Source: Notospermus geniculatus
Lineage: Eukaryota; Nemertea; Pilidiophora; Heteronemertea; Lineidae
Assembly: GCA_002633025.1 (NCBI GenBank)
Contig: NMRB01000756.1
Coordinates: 211,554-275,553, forward strand
DNA length: 64,000 nt
Direction: 5' to 3'
Shown here: positions 1 through 12,600 of the stretch, piece by piece
Layout of the letters: every line of letters starts with the position of its first letter
How positions within the stretch are numbered: position 1 is the first letter of the stretch
Translations under genes and position numbers: made by a program
Notes under the pieces: generated by a model
What the model was told of the DNA's origin: nothing
Seen by the model: the letters and a program-made list of their open reading frames with translations, nothing else
The model's database searches: none

Positions 1-195
1 GTTATTGCTCTACCTATTGGCTCTCATTATTGGCTCTTTAGATTATATTAGTTGGTGATTTGTATTGTAATGTGGGAGGAAACCGGAGTACTTTTTCAAA
101 AAACAATGAGCTCTAACTTGGCTCATTGTTGGCTCTTTTAAGACAATATTGGGGATTTGTATGTAATGTCGGAGGAAACCAGATTTTCCTGAGAA
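1..195. repeat. Duplicated dispersed-repeat fragment
   Basis: Two diverged direct copies (about 29-97 and 129-192) share a TTGGCTCTTT block, a GATTTGTAT(T)GTAATGT block and the phrase GGAGGAAACC. GGAGGAAACCGGAGTAC-type phrases recur in dispersed repeats of marine invertebrate genomes (recollection, not searched). No coding capacity. Confidence 0.5.
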
Positions 196-1140
196 AACCT
201 GAGCTGTCAAAGAGAGTCGCCCTCTCTATTACATGAGGAATCATGGTTCGACTGGGAATCAATCACGGAACTTCACTGGCGACAGGCGCCAATGTTTGCA
301 ATCATCTCCTCTGACAGCAAGTCCATCTCCTCTCTGCTGGACTTCCTCAACGTACACATCCGCTATATTGTACAAAAGTCAACACGATGTGTTACACCGA
401 TTACAATCGCCTTACAGTAAAACAAAATTGCACTGCGCACTGCCCTGAGAAGGGATTATAATTATAATCGTTCTGCGAGTTGCCGCCTGACCTCAGCTAC
501 CCGTGACGCTCGCTACCAGTGGCGCTCGCCTCAAGCATGTCAAGGTGATTAGTCATATCATACAACTAAATTCAGCTGTCAATGGGCGTGTTACACACAT
601 TGCTGATGAACCAATCACAGACAGGACGTAAGCGAAGTGGACCTAACCAGTGGCGCCACATATCAATACGTTTACTCCTCACCAATCACATCACCGGTTA
701 CAATGGTGAACGTATCCTTACGTTTTCGTTCGTTCACTTTAGTCCTTTACCTATATACACGTATAATTGTTTTACTTGTCACATGTCGATGGGAAGGGTC
801 CAATGAATTTTGATTGTGTTCATTTTGAACTCCATGACTTAATTGCAGTGATATTCTGATCTCATATCTGCTGTATTTTAACTCATTTCACTCAGGATGA
901 CTTCTGTTCTGAAATATTTTGAATAAAGAAAATCAACTTTAAGTTTAAACTTGATTTTTTTCACAGACTGAGGCCTAACACTATAAGTAAAAATCAGAAA
1001 GTAGGCAACAGAAAGAGTACACAAACATGACCATTCCCTTCCCAGTAAAAAGATTGAAAAGAAGAAACTTTCAGAATCACCCAATGCAGACCAAAAATTG
1101 AATCATTTTCAGGTGAACTACCTGATCCACACATTATACA
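196..1140. other. No gene recognised; unique-looking DNA
   Basis: Only short ORFs without recognisable motifs occur here. The stretch has moderate GC with an AT-rich part around 840-1000. I see no promoter, RNA gene or clear repeat structure. Confidence 0.5.
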
Positions 1141-1149
1141 GGGTGATCA

Positions 1150-1760
1150 CCGTGATTGGAATAGCCCATTCCAAAAATGCGATCTATGGTATTGGAAAAA
1201 AACGTTTTGAACGAGTACGTGACAGCACAAGCCATATGACGCCACCAAAGGACTTGAGGGGTTATCATGAAAACCACGCGAGAACACCTGATGATGTAAA
1301 GGAAACGTATTCGCCTGCATATACGTTCTTTCCCACGGGCATCGCACTACAGCAGAGAACATAACAACGGTCGAAAGCACCTTCACGAAAATCTCAATAT
1401 TCGTAGGATGTGGTTGCTTTATCTACACAAGCAGGAGCCCGATGAATTGCGTAAGTTACGAAGAAAGGAGAAAAGTCATCCAAAAGTCAAGTACTTGTTG
1501 TACAAGGACATATTCGTTTCAGAATTTGGCTACGCGTTTGGTCGACCACGCACAGATGTGATGAACTAGAAAATAGAATCAGTGCTGCCAAAAAGCGCTC
1601 TACCCAGAACTTGAAGTGCCGGATAGTCCAGGTTGCCAAGAGTATGTGCGCCAACTCTTTTGGCGGCTACATGACCAACATCAACTACTTCTCTGCCGGA
1701 TATTACGAACCATACTACCACAAGTCAAGTGCAAAGACGTACTGCGTGGCATGACTTCGC
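1150..1760 (+). pseudogene. Decayed transposase-like protein
   Basis: Pieces in different plus-strand frames give a coherent series: an RFERVR and GYHENH block, an HYSREHNN segment near 1350-1370, an FGRPRTD segment near 1535-1555, then DELENRISAA near 1560-1600. This order resembles a widespread family of invertebrate transposase-like proteins in which an HYxRxH block precedes an FGxPRxDxCD block. At least two frameshifts and internal stops separate the pieces, so it cannot make a full protein. The family assignment is from memory of the motif order and is not certain. A possibly unrelated fragment (YYEPYYHKSSAKT) follows at 1690-1745. Confidence 0.4.
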
Positions 1761-2374
1761 CACGTAGACGTGCGATTTCCTGATGATTCTGCTATCAGCA
1801 CCGACGGCGGAACAGGAAATTCAAACACGTGCGATGGTAAGGCCTACTTCATCAACGGAAGACACAATGGAAGAGGCCAGAAGGAAGGAAATGCCGCCAC
1901 CCCTGGCACCGCCACAGAAGGAGGCGCCCAGGGTTGAGGTGAGTACTTTTACCATGCAAAAAACCGCTTTGCGATCGGTTGCGGAACACCAGAAACCTTT
2001 CAAAAAGGTACAAAAGTGGAGATTTGTTTATAAATCATCGATTGCCCTTCGATTTCATAGATATTTTGATAGAACTTACCATTATTTGCCCTGTTTACTC
2101 ACACACGTGGCTCGTCCTGTCACTTCGATATCTTGCATGCGTTGTTGAGGTGCAGGAGCGGGAAATTCAAAATCGAGTGAGGGGCAGGCAACGCCCATCG
2201 CACGTGCAGGCTGGACCAACAAATTAAAGGGCAAATGTAATTAAATAGTCAGAATAATGATGATGGCTAGTTTTCTGATACCACCTGAGACCACAGTAGG
2301 TCCCATGCCCCCCCCCCCCACCTACCTATTTAGGCCTATTTTATTTCAATTGTAGGGTCCTAATTTAGTGAGTT

Positions 2375-2935
2375 TTGTCATTTCAGATTATTTCCATTTC
2401 GAAGATGTCAGATCTTTCAACCATTTCTGAAGATGTGCTTGCTGAGTGTGGTCTTAACGTTAGCACTAGAAGTGCTGGAACTGACCCTAGGCCCCCTATG
2501 GCTATGGACATAGACTTACTTGATGACCATAATTATTTCCTCATTGATGGCCTTGGTGGAAAAAAAAGGTTGTAGTCGTGTTATGGTCGCTACGAATAAC
2601 AGAGCTTCAACTGTTCTGGATTCATTTGTACGCTGCCTCAGAATATGGAGTGCCATCAAGAGTTCGAGCAGATCACGGTACAGAAAATATTCGTTGTGGG
2701 AGAAACCGTGGAAGTGTGATATTGAGGACGTTCGTTGCATAATCAGAGGATTGAACGCTTTTGGCACGATCTATTTCATGGATGTACCGTTGTAGCGGAC
2801 CTCAAAGATGGAAAGGAGGTTGACAGATGCACTGAATTGTGTCTTACTTTGCCAAATTTTGGCCCAAGCGGACTTATACTATGGCAATCGGTCATATCAA
2901 AAACTGGACTTCAGCTCGTATGTCGTAAACGATAA
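2375..2935 (+). pseudogene. Decayed integrase-core (rve) transposon protein
   Basis: Three frames together show NNRAST..LDSFVR, then EYGVPSRVRADHGTEN (about 2646-2692), then HNQRIERFWHDLF (about 2737-2776). Known family: DDE integrase-core proteins of Ginger/Gypsy-derived elements have a GVPxRVRxDxGxEN block holding the second catalytic Asp, and an HNQRIERLWRDVF block. In intact members a GRSxHN segment lies between; here two frameshifts break the run, so this is a dead copy. An upstream piece starting near 2390 may be its N-terminal part. Bases 2936-3170 have a 117-aa plus-strand ORF with no recognisable motif. Confidence 0.6.
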
Positions 2936-3379
2936 TAGTAGCTACTATTTGAACCCAACTATGGCCAACAGTCAGCTCTCTTCAAACGGACTTCGACCAG
3001 CATCACTGAAGAATACAGTTAGAATGTTTGAACATGGAGTGAATGTACTCTATAATTCTTTACTTTCTTGTGGTTGTGTTAAAAGCCACGATATGAATGT
3101 TTCTACCGTTGTACAATATTTTCAGTTTCATGGAAGAATCTGGAATTTTAGATGTCAGTGACATGAATATGTTTTAGGCAACGTATTCAAACAAATATTT
3201 CAAATCATCAAAGACAGTGGAACAATCATCTTTTATCTTCTGTGCGTGGTAGTACTCTCCTTCAACTTTATGTTGAAGGCATTTTACGTTTGTCTGACAC
3301 ATCCGGAATTCATATTGATTAATTACTTTAATCCATCAGAGTGAAGAAATCAGGGCTGATGATCAAGGAGGATTCCACC

Positions 3380-3619
3380 GCCATAGACTAAGGAGACACA
3401 CAAGTCCACATATATCATGGAGGGAAGTTTATTCAGAACAGCACGAGGCAGTGGCTTCCACCCAAGTGACCCAACCACATACAGGGTACAGAACAGGTAC
3501 ATGAAGGATTAACGAAACAGACCACTAACACGGCTGGTAAAGGATTAGTGTCAACAGCACAAAGAACACAAACAATTAATAACTACGACACTTGAACAAT
3601 AGTAATTAACACCCTGGCG
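3380..3619 (-). repeat. 3' LTR of the Gypsy element
   Basis: Direct repeat of 8931-9170, same length. I count 7 differences, all transitions (C/T or G/A). This is the 3' LTR because the element reads on the minus strand. The exact TG..CA termini were not resolved, so the ends may be off by a few bases. Confidence 0.8.
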
Positions 3620-3736
3620 TGACATCTTCTTTTCTTCTTTCTGGCAATGACAGTCCATACACCTCACACATCTCGGAAGTAATAGGCCTACATGTACATG
3701 TATAACCATACAAACATTACAAGTGATCAGTCAAAC

Positions 3737-4480
3737 TCAATAGTCAAAAACACAGTCTCCATAGCGCTCAGGTGGACGTCTCAGGCGAGTAGACCGTCTC
3801 GGCGGAGGTTGGCTAACGGGACTCGTGACCTGCTCGGAGGAAAAAGCAGCGTCATTAGAAGTTTCAACAACCGGCTCATTTCGACAATCGTCATTTAATG
3901 GGTCGTGAATTTGCGCAATTTCTGGTGACTTCTGTTCGCATGCTGACGGTGAGGAAGGTGTGGCAATCTCCCGAGGAATATTAGAGGCGCACAGAGGTTC
4001 AAGCTCAGTGTCAGACTCTTCGCTGAATCTGTCGTCGGGAATAACACTGCTGTTGTTGATTTGACTCGGGACCTTGTAACACTCACACATTTTTACACGA
4101 TACGAATTTTTCCGCAGTTGGTTGCCTTTAAACTTTTGAATGTTACACCACTTCCCCTCAACTGAAACCACGAGATACCTATCACGGGCGCATGACTTAT
4201 TCCTGTCACTGTGTAGGTAAACCAGATCCCCGACTAGCACATTTTCTGATCGTGCGGGGGGTGCAGTAGGGGCTTTGGCCTGTTCACTGGCGCAGTGGTT
4301 TTTATTCCTAGTCTCATGTTGTTGGAGAATCAACTGACGGTCATTGATGGGGGTTTGAGTATTCGAGAACTGATCACGTTGGAGTAGCATTTCTCGTGCT
4401 GACAGACCACGTGACCTGACACGAGTATTCAGACGGGCTGTAGCAATGGCGAGATCTTTTGCAGATACGAAGCCGCCCAT
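3737..4480 (-). CDS. Integrase C-terminal tail of the Gypsy element
   Basis: The 247-aa frame begins with a block of the type found after the integrase core in Ty3/Gypsy elements (ATARLNTRVRSRGLSAREML, then LLQRD). A small beta-barrel-like segment follows (VGDLVYLHSDRNK, ARDRYLVVSVEG, YRVK..ECYKVP). The last ~100 residues are acidic/proline-rich and end in a basic RRSTRLRRPPERYGD tail, a common C-terminus in this family. No DDE residues are present: the catalytic core should lie upstream, between this ORF and the RNase H end at 5156, where only non-coding sequence is found. Probably expressed originally as part of Pol; now a remnant. Confidence 0.7.
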   Translation of the reverse strand: MGGFVSAKDLAIATARLNTRVRSRGLSAREMLLQRDQFSNTQTPINDRQLILQQHETRNKNHCASEQAKAPTAPPARSENVLVGDLVYLHSDRNKSCARDRYLVVSVEGKWCNIQKFKGNQLRKNSYRVKMCECYKVPSQINNSSVIPDDRFSEESDTELEPLCASNIPREIATPSSPSACEQKSPEIAQIHDPLNDDCRNEPVVETSNDAAFSSEQVTSPVSQPPPRRSTRLRRPPERYGDCVFDY

Positions 4481-4516
4481 TGGGTCTTGCTTCAGGATTT
4501 CGTTCTCTAATTCCTG

Positions 4517-4629
4517 NTTCAGGTTTTGGTTAAGATTGGAGAGAGGGTCAAAAAAAATTTAAAATCCAAAATCCGAAATCCGAAATCCGGAACTTTTGAC
4601 CCTCTCCGATCTTAACCAAAACCTGAACT
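4517..4629. repeat. Short inverted repeat at a contig join
   Basis: Arms of about 30-32 bp (about 4518-4549 and 4600-4629) are inverse complements apart from one mismatch and a 2-nt indel. The spacer carries three near-copies of AAATCCGAA. The left arm abuts the single N at 4517, so this may be a genuine foldback or an artefact of joining two contig ends. Confidence 0.6.
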
Positions 4630-5155
4630 TAAGGTATACATGGGTCAAGGATTCCAAAAAAGTGGGTCCCAGAATCGTACGACTTACCGTTGTAGAGATA
4701 TTAAGGAATTAAAATTCTATTTTTTTTTATCTTTGACCTCGTTAAAAAATGTTTTCGTGTAACGTGATCAGTGCTGCTCACAAGCACAGAATATGCGTCC
4801 GTCCGAAAATAGATACTCCATCCGACAATTGGAATCTATTGCACTAACATCCAACCAAATTCGACCTCAACAAAATTTGTTTAAACGGGGGTATATAAGG
4901 CCTTTATTTCACCTTTAGCTGCACCGAGCGCCACCCAACGTCACATTAATGAACGACTCCAAATCATGTCCATATCTGTGTATGGCACAGGCCTACCATT
5001 TAAAATTATTGCTACGTTCGAAAAATGTGACTATCTCTGATAAGACACGTCTCAAATTTTGTTAATGTCTCTTTCGTAGCATCCGACGTCTCCTTTCTGA
5101 AGGACTCCAAATCAAAGCTAAACGTCTCTATTTTGTTAACGAACATATCTGTATT

Positions 5156-8100
5156 CTAAAAGCACGTCTCTGATTTTGTAACCTCCATCTCGACCTGTTT
5201 TGTCAACGTGTACTTTTTGCGGATATAACCACCCATAGGTCTGCAGTCTGCAGTCTGCAGTCTGCTGGTCTGCTGGTCTGCATTTGTCTGACAACCAACG
5301 GAAGCGACGTTAAGATAGCGCTTGACGTCTCTGCAGTTGGTTTGCTTTTTGGAAGGCCTGGTCCCTTGTTTCAGGTGAGCGCGCGTCCTGCGAAGGTCAG
5401 GACACTCAGCCTGAATGACTGACCACGCATTCCTGCTTGTATAGGGAAGCCTGCTTTCACCAGACAAGATATCTTGGATGACTATGTTGCGGACTACAGA
5501 ATCTTCTGTGGTTCTAATGAATGAACAAACTTGGCAAGAGGAGTTTGTGCATTCATTAGCATTACGACTCAGGTGATCTGATGGTAAAATCGAGGACCCG
5601 GCAACATGTCTCACTGTAGCTTGATATCGGCTAACGGCAGAGAGAAAGGTTGAAATGCGTGGGCTAGTTGAGAACTCACCGCGGCATAACTTTTCATATG
5701 CCTGGACACAGGGCTTGCTATCGGTGAGTACATGGGTTTTGTGTCGTGACTGCACAATGTACGGGCTGAAGTGCTTTATAGCTACGGCGATGGCAAGCGC
5801 TTCTATTTCACAGGGAATCCATGATGACTGTCTATCACGGAGCTTGGCGTTAAAGAAACCTGCAACTCGAGGTTTCCCATCACGAGTGACATACAAGTTA
5901 GCCCCTATGCCAGGATCGCGTAGTGCTCCGTCAGTCACAATCCACAGCTGGTCCTCAGGTCTGGGAAGGGTGATTGTACGGTTGGACGAGAGTGCTCGTT
6001 GTGCCTTCTGAAAATGCTCAAGCGAATCGTCTGACCAAACAATCTTATCTTGAGACTCGTGACCAGCTGCGACGTCGTCTAACGGACCTAGCAGTGCTGA
6101 ACAATTTGGAATGACGCGTGCGAGGACTTTGTAAGCCCCTATGAACGATCTAAGCCCTTTCACCCGATCAGGTGCTTTGCACGAGGCTAGAGTCGCTACG
6201 CGATGTGCGCTAGCTCTGAGGGTTCCCACCTCCCAAATCCAACCAAGAACAGTTGCAGACTTAGGCGCGATAACAGTCTTCGGCGCAGATAGGCAGAGAC
6301 CATTCACGTATAGTGCACGCAACATTCTTCTAAAATTGTCAAGAAGCTCTCTCGGGGTGTTGCCACCGCAATAGATATCGTCAGCGATCTTAACAAGAAT
6401 CCCCTCCTTAACAAGGTCACCGAGTACTCTAGACATTAACTCCTCCAAAGCGGTTTCGGAACCAGGCATCCCCATAGCAGACCTTACATAAACGCGTACG
6501 CCGCGGAAGGGTGTGGCTACTCCACAGAACTTCATGGAGTCCCGTGAGAGGGGGATTTGGTAGAAGGCGTTTGACAAATCTGTCATAATGACGTACCTCC
6601 ACTGTGCTATCTGGCGGAGAGTGGAGTCAACATTCGGCATCAATGAGGGCTGCGGCTTACTATATCGACCGACGTCGGCAAAAGCCGTCACTAGACGATG
6701 TCCACCGTTTGATTTTCTCACAAGGAAGGACGGGTTCAGGTATTCTACAGATACGCCAATATCTTCTGGCCTCTTGAAAACGCCCTTTGCCTCTAATTCA
6801 TCAAACTTATCTTGGAGATCGACTAGTTTATCGCGTGCATATTGAGGGAGACGGCCTTTGCGCTGTGGCGGAAGAACAGGACCCATGTTTACTTGAGCCT
6901 GGAAAGGACCAGAGGCACCGTTGTAGCCCTTGAAATTCGGACTGAAAACGGCATCATACTCATCAAGCAAGGACCTGAACTCTACAGCTACTTCTTGAGG
7001 TAATATGTTATCAGGATTCAGGCGGACATTTGAACTATGCTTTATACCAAGCGCGGGTTTTGGGAGATTTACAGGTGAACTGACAGTACCAGTAGTAGTT
7101 TCAGACGGACAAAACACTGGGCGGACTTGACACACGTGCTCATTGCGATTCACTTTCAGTGGTTCTGTTGAGAGATTAGGGATACGGATTTTCCCAGCAA
7201 CACTAGAGGTTATTTGTGGAGGTGGCCACATAAGACTGGGTTTCTGTGACGAACAGTGAGGCTCAAGCGCATATTCAGAGTCAACAGTTCTGGAGTCTCT
7301 CGGTAAGTCAAGTTCCAAAAACTCACCAGGCCAGATGGTTGAAGAGGATGGAGGTGCCCGTAAGACGAAAGTTGCACGAACGGAATGGTTGCCACCGTGT
7401 TGAGGTTTAGATCCATAATGGCACTTCGTTCCATTTTTGAGTGTCACTTCACGTTTTGCAGGCCGAATCGACAAGTCATTGAACTCCATAAAGGGCATTC
7501 CTGCAAGGACCTCCACATCAAGGTCCTCTACGACTAATCCATCGAATTCGAATTCAAGATTGTCACGACACAAGGTGAACTTTGTTTCACCAACCACACA
7601 GAGAGGTGACGATCCGTCAGCTTGGTGAGCCGACTGAGAACTGTCCTTCATCTGAACGCTCAGCTTTTTCACAGTTGATAGGCGGATCATGTTGCCAGTT
7701 GCACCACTATCAAGAGTAACCCGAACTGGATAATGCGAGTAAAACATGTCCAGGTACGGCGACTGACGAATATTTATCTTCCTTACTTCAGGACTGTACT
7801 CGGACTCTTCGATATCAGCTTCCTGGTGAGCATCATACTCGGGTCCACATTGGTCAGGATCATCGTCAAAGATGCGAGCGATATGTCTTGCCTTAGCAAT
7901 GAATTTGCGGTCACTCTCAGGCAAATGGGGACATTCGCTAAGATAATGTCTACAATCCTTCCTGCCCGATTGTTGGCACAAAGGACACGTTTTTCGGCTT
8001 CTTGAAGGCTGATCTTTCGGACCTGTAGTCATACGACTTGGGCGGAAATTCGTCCGTTGGGGATAAGATGTACGCAACACCTTCGCATCCTCGGTTGACC

Positions 8101-8806
8101 GTATTTCATCTAACAAGGAATCGAGTGCCTGAGAAATTTCAGGCTTGATGGAAGCAAGTGACCTCGATCTCAGCTCAGTACCGTATCGCTGTTTCACCAA
8201 ACGTGGTAAGTCTGGATTAATGAGACGTAACCAGGAAAGTACCACCATGTTCTCCAAGGTAGGGGACATGTCCTCGTCCTCTCTCAGGGGTGCGTCGTGG
8301 TGTTTTATTCCATCGCGTTTTAGTAGACTGTCCTCGATGAAGGCCATGAGGCGTTGATAGAGGTCTTCTGGACGTTCATCTGCCTCGAGCTTGATACTAG
8401 CGAAGTCGATAAAGTGGGCACCAGTTGATTGAAACCCAAAGTGTTGGCGGATGGCCTGCCAAATAGACGCAACGGAGGTGGAGTTTTTCACAATCGTATT
8501 TCGTGAAATGATCGGACAGAAATTGGCTATTTGTCCCAGCATGAGTTCCAGTATGCTGCACTTTTGCTCTGCTGTCTGTCGCTGAGCCTCTGGGACGGTT
8601 TCCCCGTCACCGACAAGTCCCCGCAGAACATTGTCTTTGGTTTTCTTGCCCCATGTCACGCCATCAAGTAAGAAAGGTGCAGAATTCTTATCTAACGAAA
8701 GTGTATATATTAAATTTTGTCTCCAATTTTCGAAAGAGTTCACAGTTTCCGTCTTCGTGAGAGACCATTGCTTGGGGGCTCGTTGCATTTTCGTTCCTGG
8801 GTCCAT
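5156..8806 (-). CDS. Gag-protease-RT-RNase H polyprotein (Gypsy-type)
   Basis: A single 1216-aa frame. The first ~250 residues are Gag-like. A Cys/His cluster (C274, C277, C285, H287, C292) resembles a nucleocapsid zinc knuckle. A retropepsin active site LDSGATGN lies at 365-372. Reverse transcriptase spans about 640-870 with [15 protein letters not shown] (first catalytic Asp) and IADDIY (808-810 ADD, the YxDD box). RNase H follows with TDGA (D959), E1002 and TDSK (D1029). The frame ends after an HLSR box and the linker region where integrase should start. Its product would copy element RNA into DNA. The frame is uninterrupted, so it is either young or under selection. Gag and Pol are fused without a frameshift. 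Confidence 0.9.
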   Translation of the reverse strand: MDPGTKMQRAPKQWSLTKTETVNSFENWRQNLIYTLSLDKNSAPFLLDGVTWGKKTKDNVLRGLVGDGETVPEAQRQTAEQKCSILELMLGQIANFCPIISRNTIVKNSTSVASIWQAIRQHFGFQSTGAHFIDFASIKLEADERPEDLYQRLMAFIEDSLLKRDGIKHHDAPLREDEDMSPTLENMVVLSWLRLINPDLPRLVKQRYGTELRSRSLASIKPEISQALDSLLDEIRSTEDAKVLRTSYPQRTNFRPSRMTTGPKDQPSRSRKTCPLCQQSGRKDCRHYLSECPHLPESDRKFIAKARHIARIFDDDPDQCGPEYDAHQEADIEESEYSPEVRKINIRQSPYLDMFYSHYPVRVTLDSGATGNMIRLSTVKKLSVQMKDSSQSAHQADGSSPLCVVGETKFTLCRDNLEFEFDGLVVEDLDVEVLAGMPFMEFNDLSIRPAKREVTLKNGTKCHYGSKPQHGGNHSVRATFVLRAPPSSSTIWPGEFLELDLPRDSRTVDSEYALEPHCSSQKPSLMWPPPQITSSVAGKIRIPNLSTEPLKVNRNEHVCQVRPVFCPSETTTGTVSSPVNLPKPALGIKHSSNVRLNPDNILPQEVAVEFRSLLDEYDAVFSPNFKGYNGASGPFQAQVNMGPVLPPQRKGRLPQYARDKLVDLQDKFDELEAKGVFKRPEDIGVSVEYLNPSFLVRKSNGGHRLVTAFADVGRYSKPQPSLMPNVDSTLRQIAQWRYVIMTDLSNAFYQIPLSRDSMKFCGVATPFRGVRVYVRSAMGMPGSETALEELMSRVLGDLVKEGILVKIADDIYCGGNTPRELLDNFRRMLRALYVNGLCLSAPKTVIAPKSATVLGWIWEVGTLRASAHRVATLASCKAPDRVKGLRSFIGAYKVLARVIPNCSALLGPLDDVAAGHESQDKIVWSDDSLEHFQKAQRALSSNRTITLPRPEDQLWIVTDGALRDPGIGANLYVTRDGKPRVAGFFNAKLRDRQSSWIPCEIEALAIAVAIKHFSPYIVQSRHKTHVLTDSKPCVQAYEKLCRGEFSTSPRISTFLSAVSRYQATVRHVAGSSILPSDHLSRNANECTNSSCQVCSFIRTTEDSVVRNIVIQDILSGESRLPYTSRNAWSVIQAECPDLRRTRAHLKQGTRPSKKQTNCRDVKRYLNVASVGCQTNADQQTSRLQTADCRPMGGYIRKKYTLTKQVEMEVTKSETCF

Positions 8807-8930
8807 GAATATTGAAGAATAATATGTGGATGAACGTGAACTATATCCACGTCTGTATGATACTCTATATGTATAATCCTCGATAAAGTCCGACTTGGTA
8901 TGGGTACGAATCCAGTAAAGCTGTCACCAC

Positions 8931-9170
8931 GCCATAGACTAAGAAGACACACAAGTCCACATATATCATGGAGGGAAGTTTATTCAGAACAGCACGAGGC
9001 AGTGGCTTCCACCCAAGTGACCCAACCACATACAAAGTACAGAACAGGTATATGAAGGATTAACGAAACAGACCACTAACATGGCTGGTAAAGGATTAGT
9101 GTCAACAGCACAAAGAACACAAACAATTAATAACTACAACACTTGAACAATAGTAATTAACACTCTGGCG
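8931..9170 (-). repeat. 5' LTR of the Gypsy element
   Basis: Direct repeat of 3380-3619. On the minus strand it precedes the gag start (8806) by about 125 bases, where a primer-binding site should lie; no specific tRNA match could be assigned by eye. Confidence 0.8.
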
Positions 9171-9660
9171 CAGACCACGTGCCCAGCACGCAATTTATAC
9201 TCTGACGCGACGTCACCTCAATCAAATTTCCCGCCGCGGATATGAATGAGTTCAGCCAATCGGAAACTGCGTCTTGAACGGCCGTCGGCTGCTCGTTGCA
9301 AGATGCCAAAATCAGCTGATTATGGGAACTTTCTTCGAGGTCAAGGACGGTATCCTGCTACCTAAGTTCGATGCTGTGTGCGATTAGCAGTACTTACGGA
9401 TTCATAAAATCCTGCTCGTGACGTTGGAAAGTTTTTGGATGGGCGAGATGAGTTGGTAAAAAATTACGTCATCCACAGAAATAACAACCAATCAAAAGTG
9501 TGCCAGATTTTCCCCAGTAGATTGCTTTCGGGAAATTTCATTCGTCGAGACGGGCGTTGTGGTCGTCGGTACGCTAGCCGCTGATTTTGCAGCTTGCTTT
9601 CCCAGTCGTTTGTGGAGTGTAGCGCGGCGGCCGGAGCGACACAACGACTGGGTCCCGAGT
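9171..9660. other. No gene seen
   Basis: Flanking DNA between the 5' LTR and the next coding relic. Only short ORFs occur; no repeat or RNA structure was recognised. Confidence 0.5.
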
Positions 9661-12600
9661 CTAGCTCAACACGTAGAGGAGCTGTGCGTCAGAGGAGGAG
9701 CAGCGACATTTATTGGTCTCAAATTTGCATTTGTTTTGCGCCTTCTGAGTAAATTTCTTTGATGACGTTTTCTTTCCTGGTATATTTCTTGTTGCCCGTC
9801 CTGATGCCATCGAGGTCAAGGCCAAGGTAGATGCCTGTGGTGGGGTTGACACTGTAGTTGGGGTGGACCTGGGCAACCTCTTGGTAGGGGTCTGCTCTGC
9901 TGTTGTGCTGGCTTTGGAGGATGGATTTCCTTGCTCCAAATGGTGGGCCACCTGCAGACCTACATGTCGGAACTGCTCGGGTTTCTTCGGCTTCAATGAT
10001 TCGTGCGAGTGGGCATTCCCTTGGTGGCTTCACACTCCACCAGAGGAATTGTCTGAAATAAGAAATTGAGTTCAACTGAGACTCAGAGACTTGATCCTTC
10101 ATTTCACTTTCTAATATCTCAGTTGGATTGTATTGATTATTTGCACCAAGGAAGTGTTCTGATGACAACATTGAATTCCACTGCAATGATTCCTCTGCAT
10201 CATTGCAATGGTGCTAGTGACAACACTTGATAGGGCTTTTCGATCAGCGTACACCCTCCATGTTTTCCCAATAACCTGCTTGTTGTCTATCGTACATTTT
10301 AGATAGCCATCTGCTGGAAAAACTGCCGAAGTATTCTCTGCTTGTTTTTTCAGCCATTCAGTGTGGTTGACTTGAGCTTCCACAACCACTCTCAGCATTT
10401 GAAAACTTTGACTTCATGAGGCTATCAATAGCTTTTGCGAACCATAGTTCACCACTTGGAGATCCAACAATACGTCGAAGTAACCGCACTGCAACTGGGT
10501 TCTGTGCGAACAACCACTCCTGAAACGAACATCAATCATATTTTCAAGCCTTTCATAGTTCCTTCCATTAGCACAAGCATCGCTCATCACAGCGTTTGAT
10601 CTTGATGATCCCAAGGAAAATACAATTTTCGTGAAATCTTAGTCAAGATTTTAAAAGATCATGCCGAGTCATTTTCATCGATCGCAATAAAGTTTTTGAT
10701 CTTCCTAGCACCTTTCGGAAGGAAATATTCACATACAGCGTCCTCCGTTTCATCTCCACAATCCTCCTGGAGCTGTTAAAGCTGATCCTTTGCAGCTGCC
10801 CTGCTGATGAATCACGTGTTCCTTAAATTTTATTATTTTGGTATGAATTTTGTTTCAGACATGTGAACTTTTTTTGCACGATATTTTTTTCAAGTATGAA
10901 TATTTATTTGGATGAATATTATTTACCTCCCTTATATGGTATTTACCACAGAAATTTGTAAGGGCCTTTTCTGTATCTTCATCCTGAGCTTGAAGCGAAG
11001 TGCAAATGTGTCTCACAAAACTTGGAACTGAACTATCTTTAAAGTTTACCCCATTTTTCAGGCGAAAGCCTATTCTATTGACTCTGAATCATTTGAATAG
11101 TAGTTAGCAGGTGAATAACCAAGCCCACCCTTCGTTCTAACAGGGGGAATATCAGACATTTTTCATCATGGCCACTCTGCCTCTGATGTACTCAAGAGAT
11201 TCTCCAGATTGGTCACGTAGAGTCCACTGTTGACTCAACTTCTGAACATAACACAACATACTGGCAAGGACGGAGGGGTCATCCTCAAGTATTTTACGGA
11301 TAAACTTTTTTGCGTGTTGGCCAAACGCTATGTTTTCAACTTTTCCTCAACATTCTTTTCAAAATGCCGAAAACATCTCAGGTGGATTGCTTCAAGGAAT
11401 ACACTACTCATTGCTTCAAAAAGACTTTCTTCCCCACGAGCCCCATAAGCTTTCAAATTCAGAAGTGGATGATATTTCAAAATTCTAGGAAGACGGTTTT
11501 GAATACATCTTCTTTCTCATTTACACTTACATCCCCGTCCAACCTAGAATTAATGCCAGATATGATCCACTTAGGTACTTGACTAATATTCTGACCGCGA
11601 GCCATGTATATGGTCTTTCACTTCAGAACCTCGCAATGATCCCAATTAACTGACCTGTAAGGCTAGAGTGCTTAGATGTGCTCAATACCACTGTCAATGT
11701 CAATAGCAAAGAACTTGTGCAAATAACTGCCAGCGTGTAATATTTAAAATGCACCAAGAAACATTCCAAGTCATGATTATCCTTATGATAAAATGTATCA
11801 TTCCAAATGCAACCTGCTTGCTATCATTCATATACCGCGTCTGAAAATAATAACACTTACCATACAATGATCCCATCTCTGAATAAAACACACAGAGCAT
11901 ATCGTGCGCCATGTCAACATCAAGTTCTGTGATCACTGGTTTCAGCATTAAATACATTGCAGTTGAAAGGAGGCAGTAGTGCGTGGGCGAAAAAGTCACC
12001 TTTCAGTATTGGCAAAGAGATGAACAGCATCCAGTCACGTACCTCTGAAGCTGAAAACAAATGAAAAAATATTCATGTTAGGTATATTAATTAGGTGCCA
12101 TAGTGAACATGACAAGGCAAAAACTGGCCAGAGCCAGAGTGGCGCAGTGGAAACATCAGCGCTGTTCATAACCATAGTTACTCGCATTCCATAAACATGT
12201 GTATTGTTTATTTTTTTCTTTTTTCTTCAAGAGACCTTCATGCACCGTCATGGAGAGATTTTTTTAAATATCCGTATATTACCCTTCCAACTCTTGTAAT
12301 CTTTCAAACCACCTGGCTTCCAATGCATATCGTGAAGAACACTTATAGCATGAAGGTCGTTGTTGAGAAGCTCCTGCTGTTTCTTTAAGCTGAATTCCTC
12401 TGATATTCTTGAATCAAACCACAGTTTCATCAGCTCTCGCTTGATCACTGTCTGACCACCCAGCTGCCTTTAGACATGGTAATGTGGAAACCAGTGTTGA
12501 TGCCATCTTTTCCTTCACTGAACTGTCATGGCTGTAAATGATTGAACAGTAACATCAGGCACAGAATATGGGATGTGATACATGTATATCAAGTTCAAGA

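Larger units (their letters stand above)
3380..9170 (-). mobile_element. Ty3/Gypsy-type LTR retrotransposon, integrase-deleted
   Basis: Two direct 240-bp LTR copies (3380-3619 and 8931-9170) flank a minus-strand coding region: a gag-PR-RT-RNase H frame (5156-8806) and an integrase C-terminal tail (3737-4480). A purine-rich tract lies next to the 3' LTR (minus-strand sequence of about 3625-3645), as expected of a PPT. The catalytic core of integrase is absent; 4481-5155 instead holds non-coding DNA with an inverted repeat and a single-N contig join. The element is therefore non-autonomous, or its integrase was lost at the assembly join. I could not define a clean target-site duplication. Confidence 0.85.

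Noticed and set aside
5655-6011. 118-aa plus-strand ORF and others within 5156-8806
   Set aside because: Shadow frames of the minus-strand Gypsy polyprotein.
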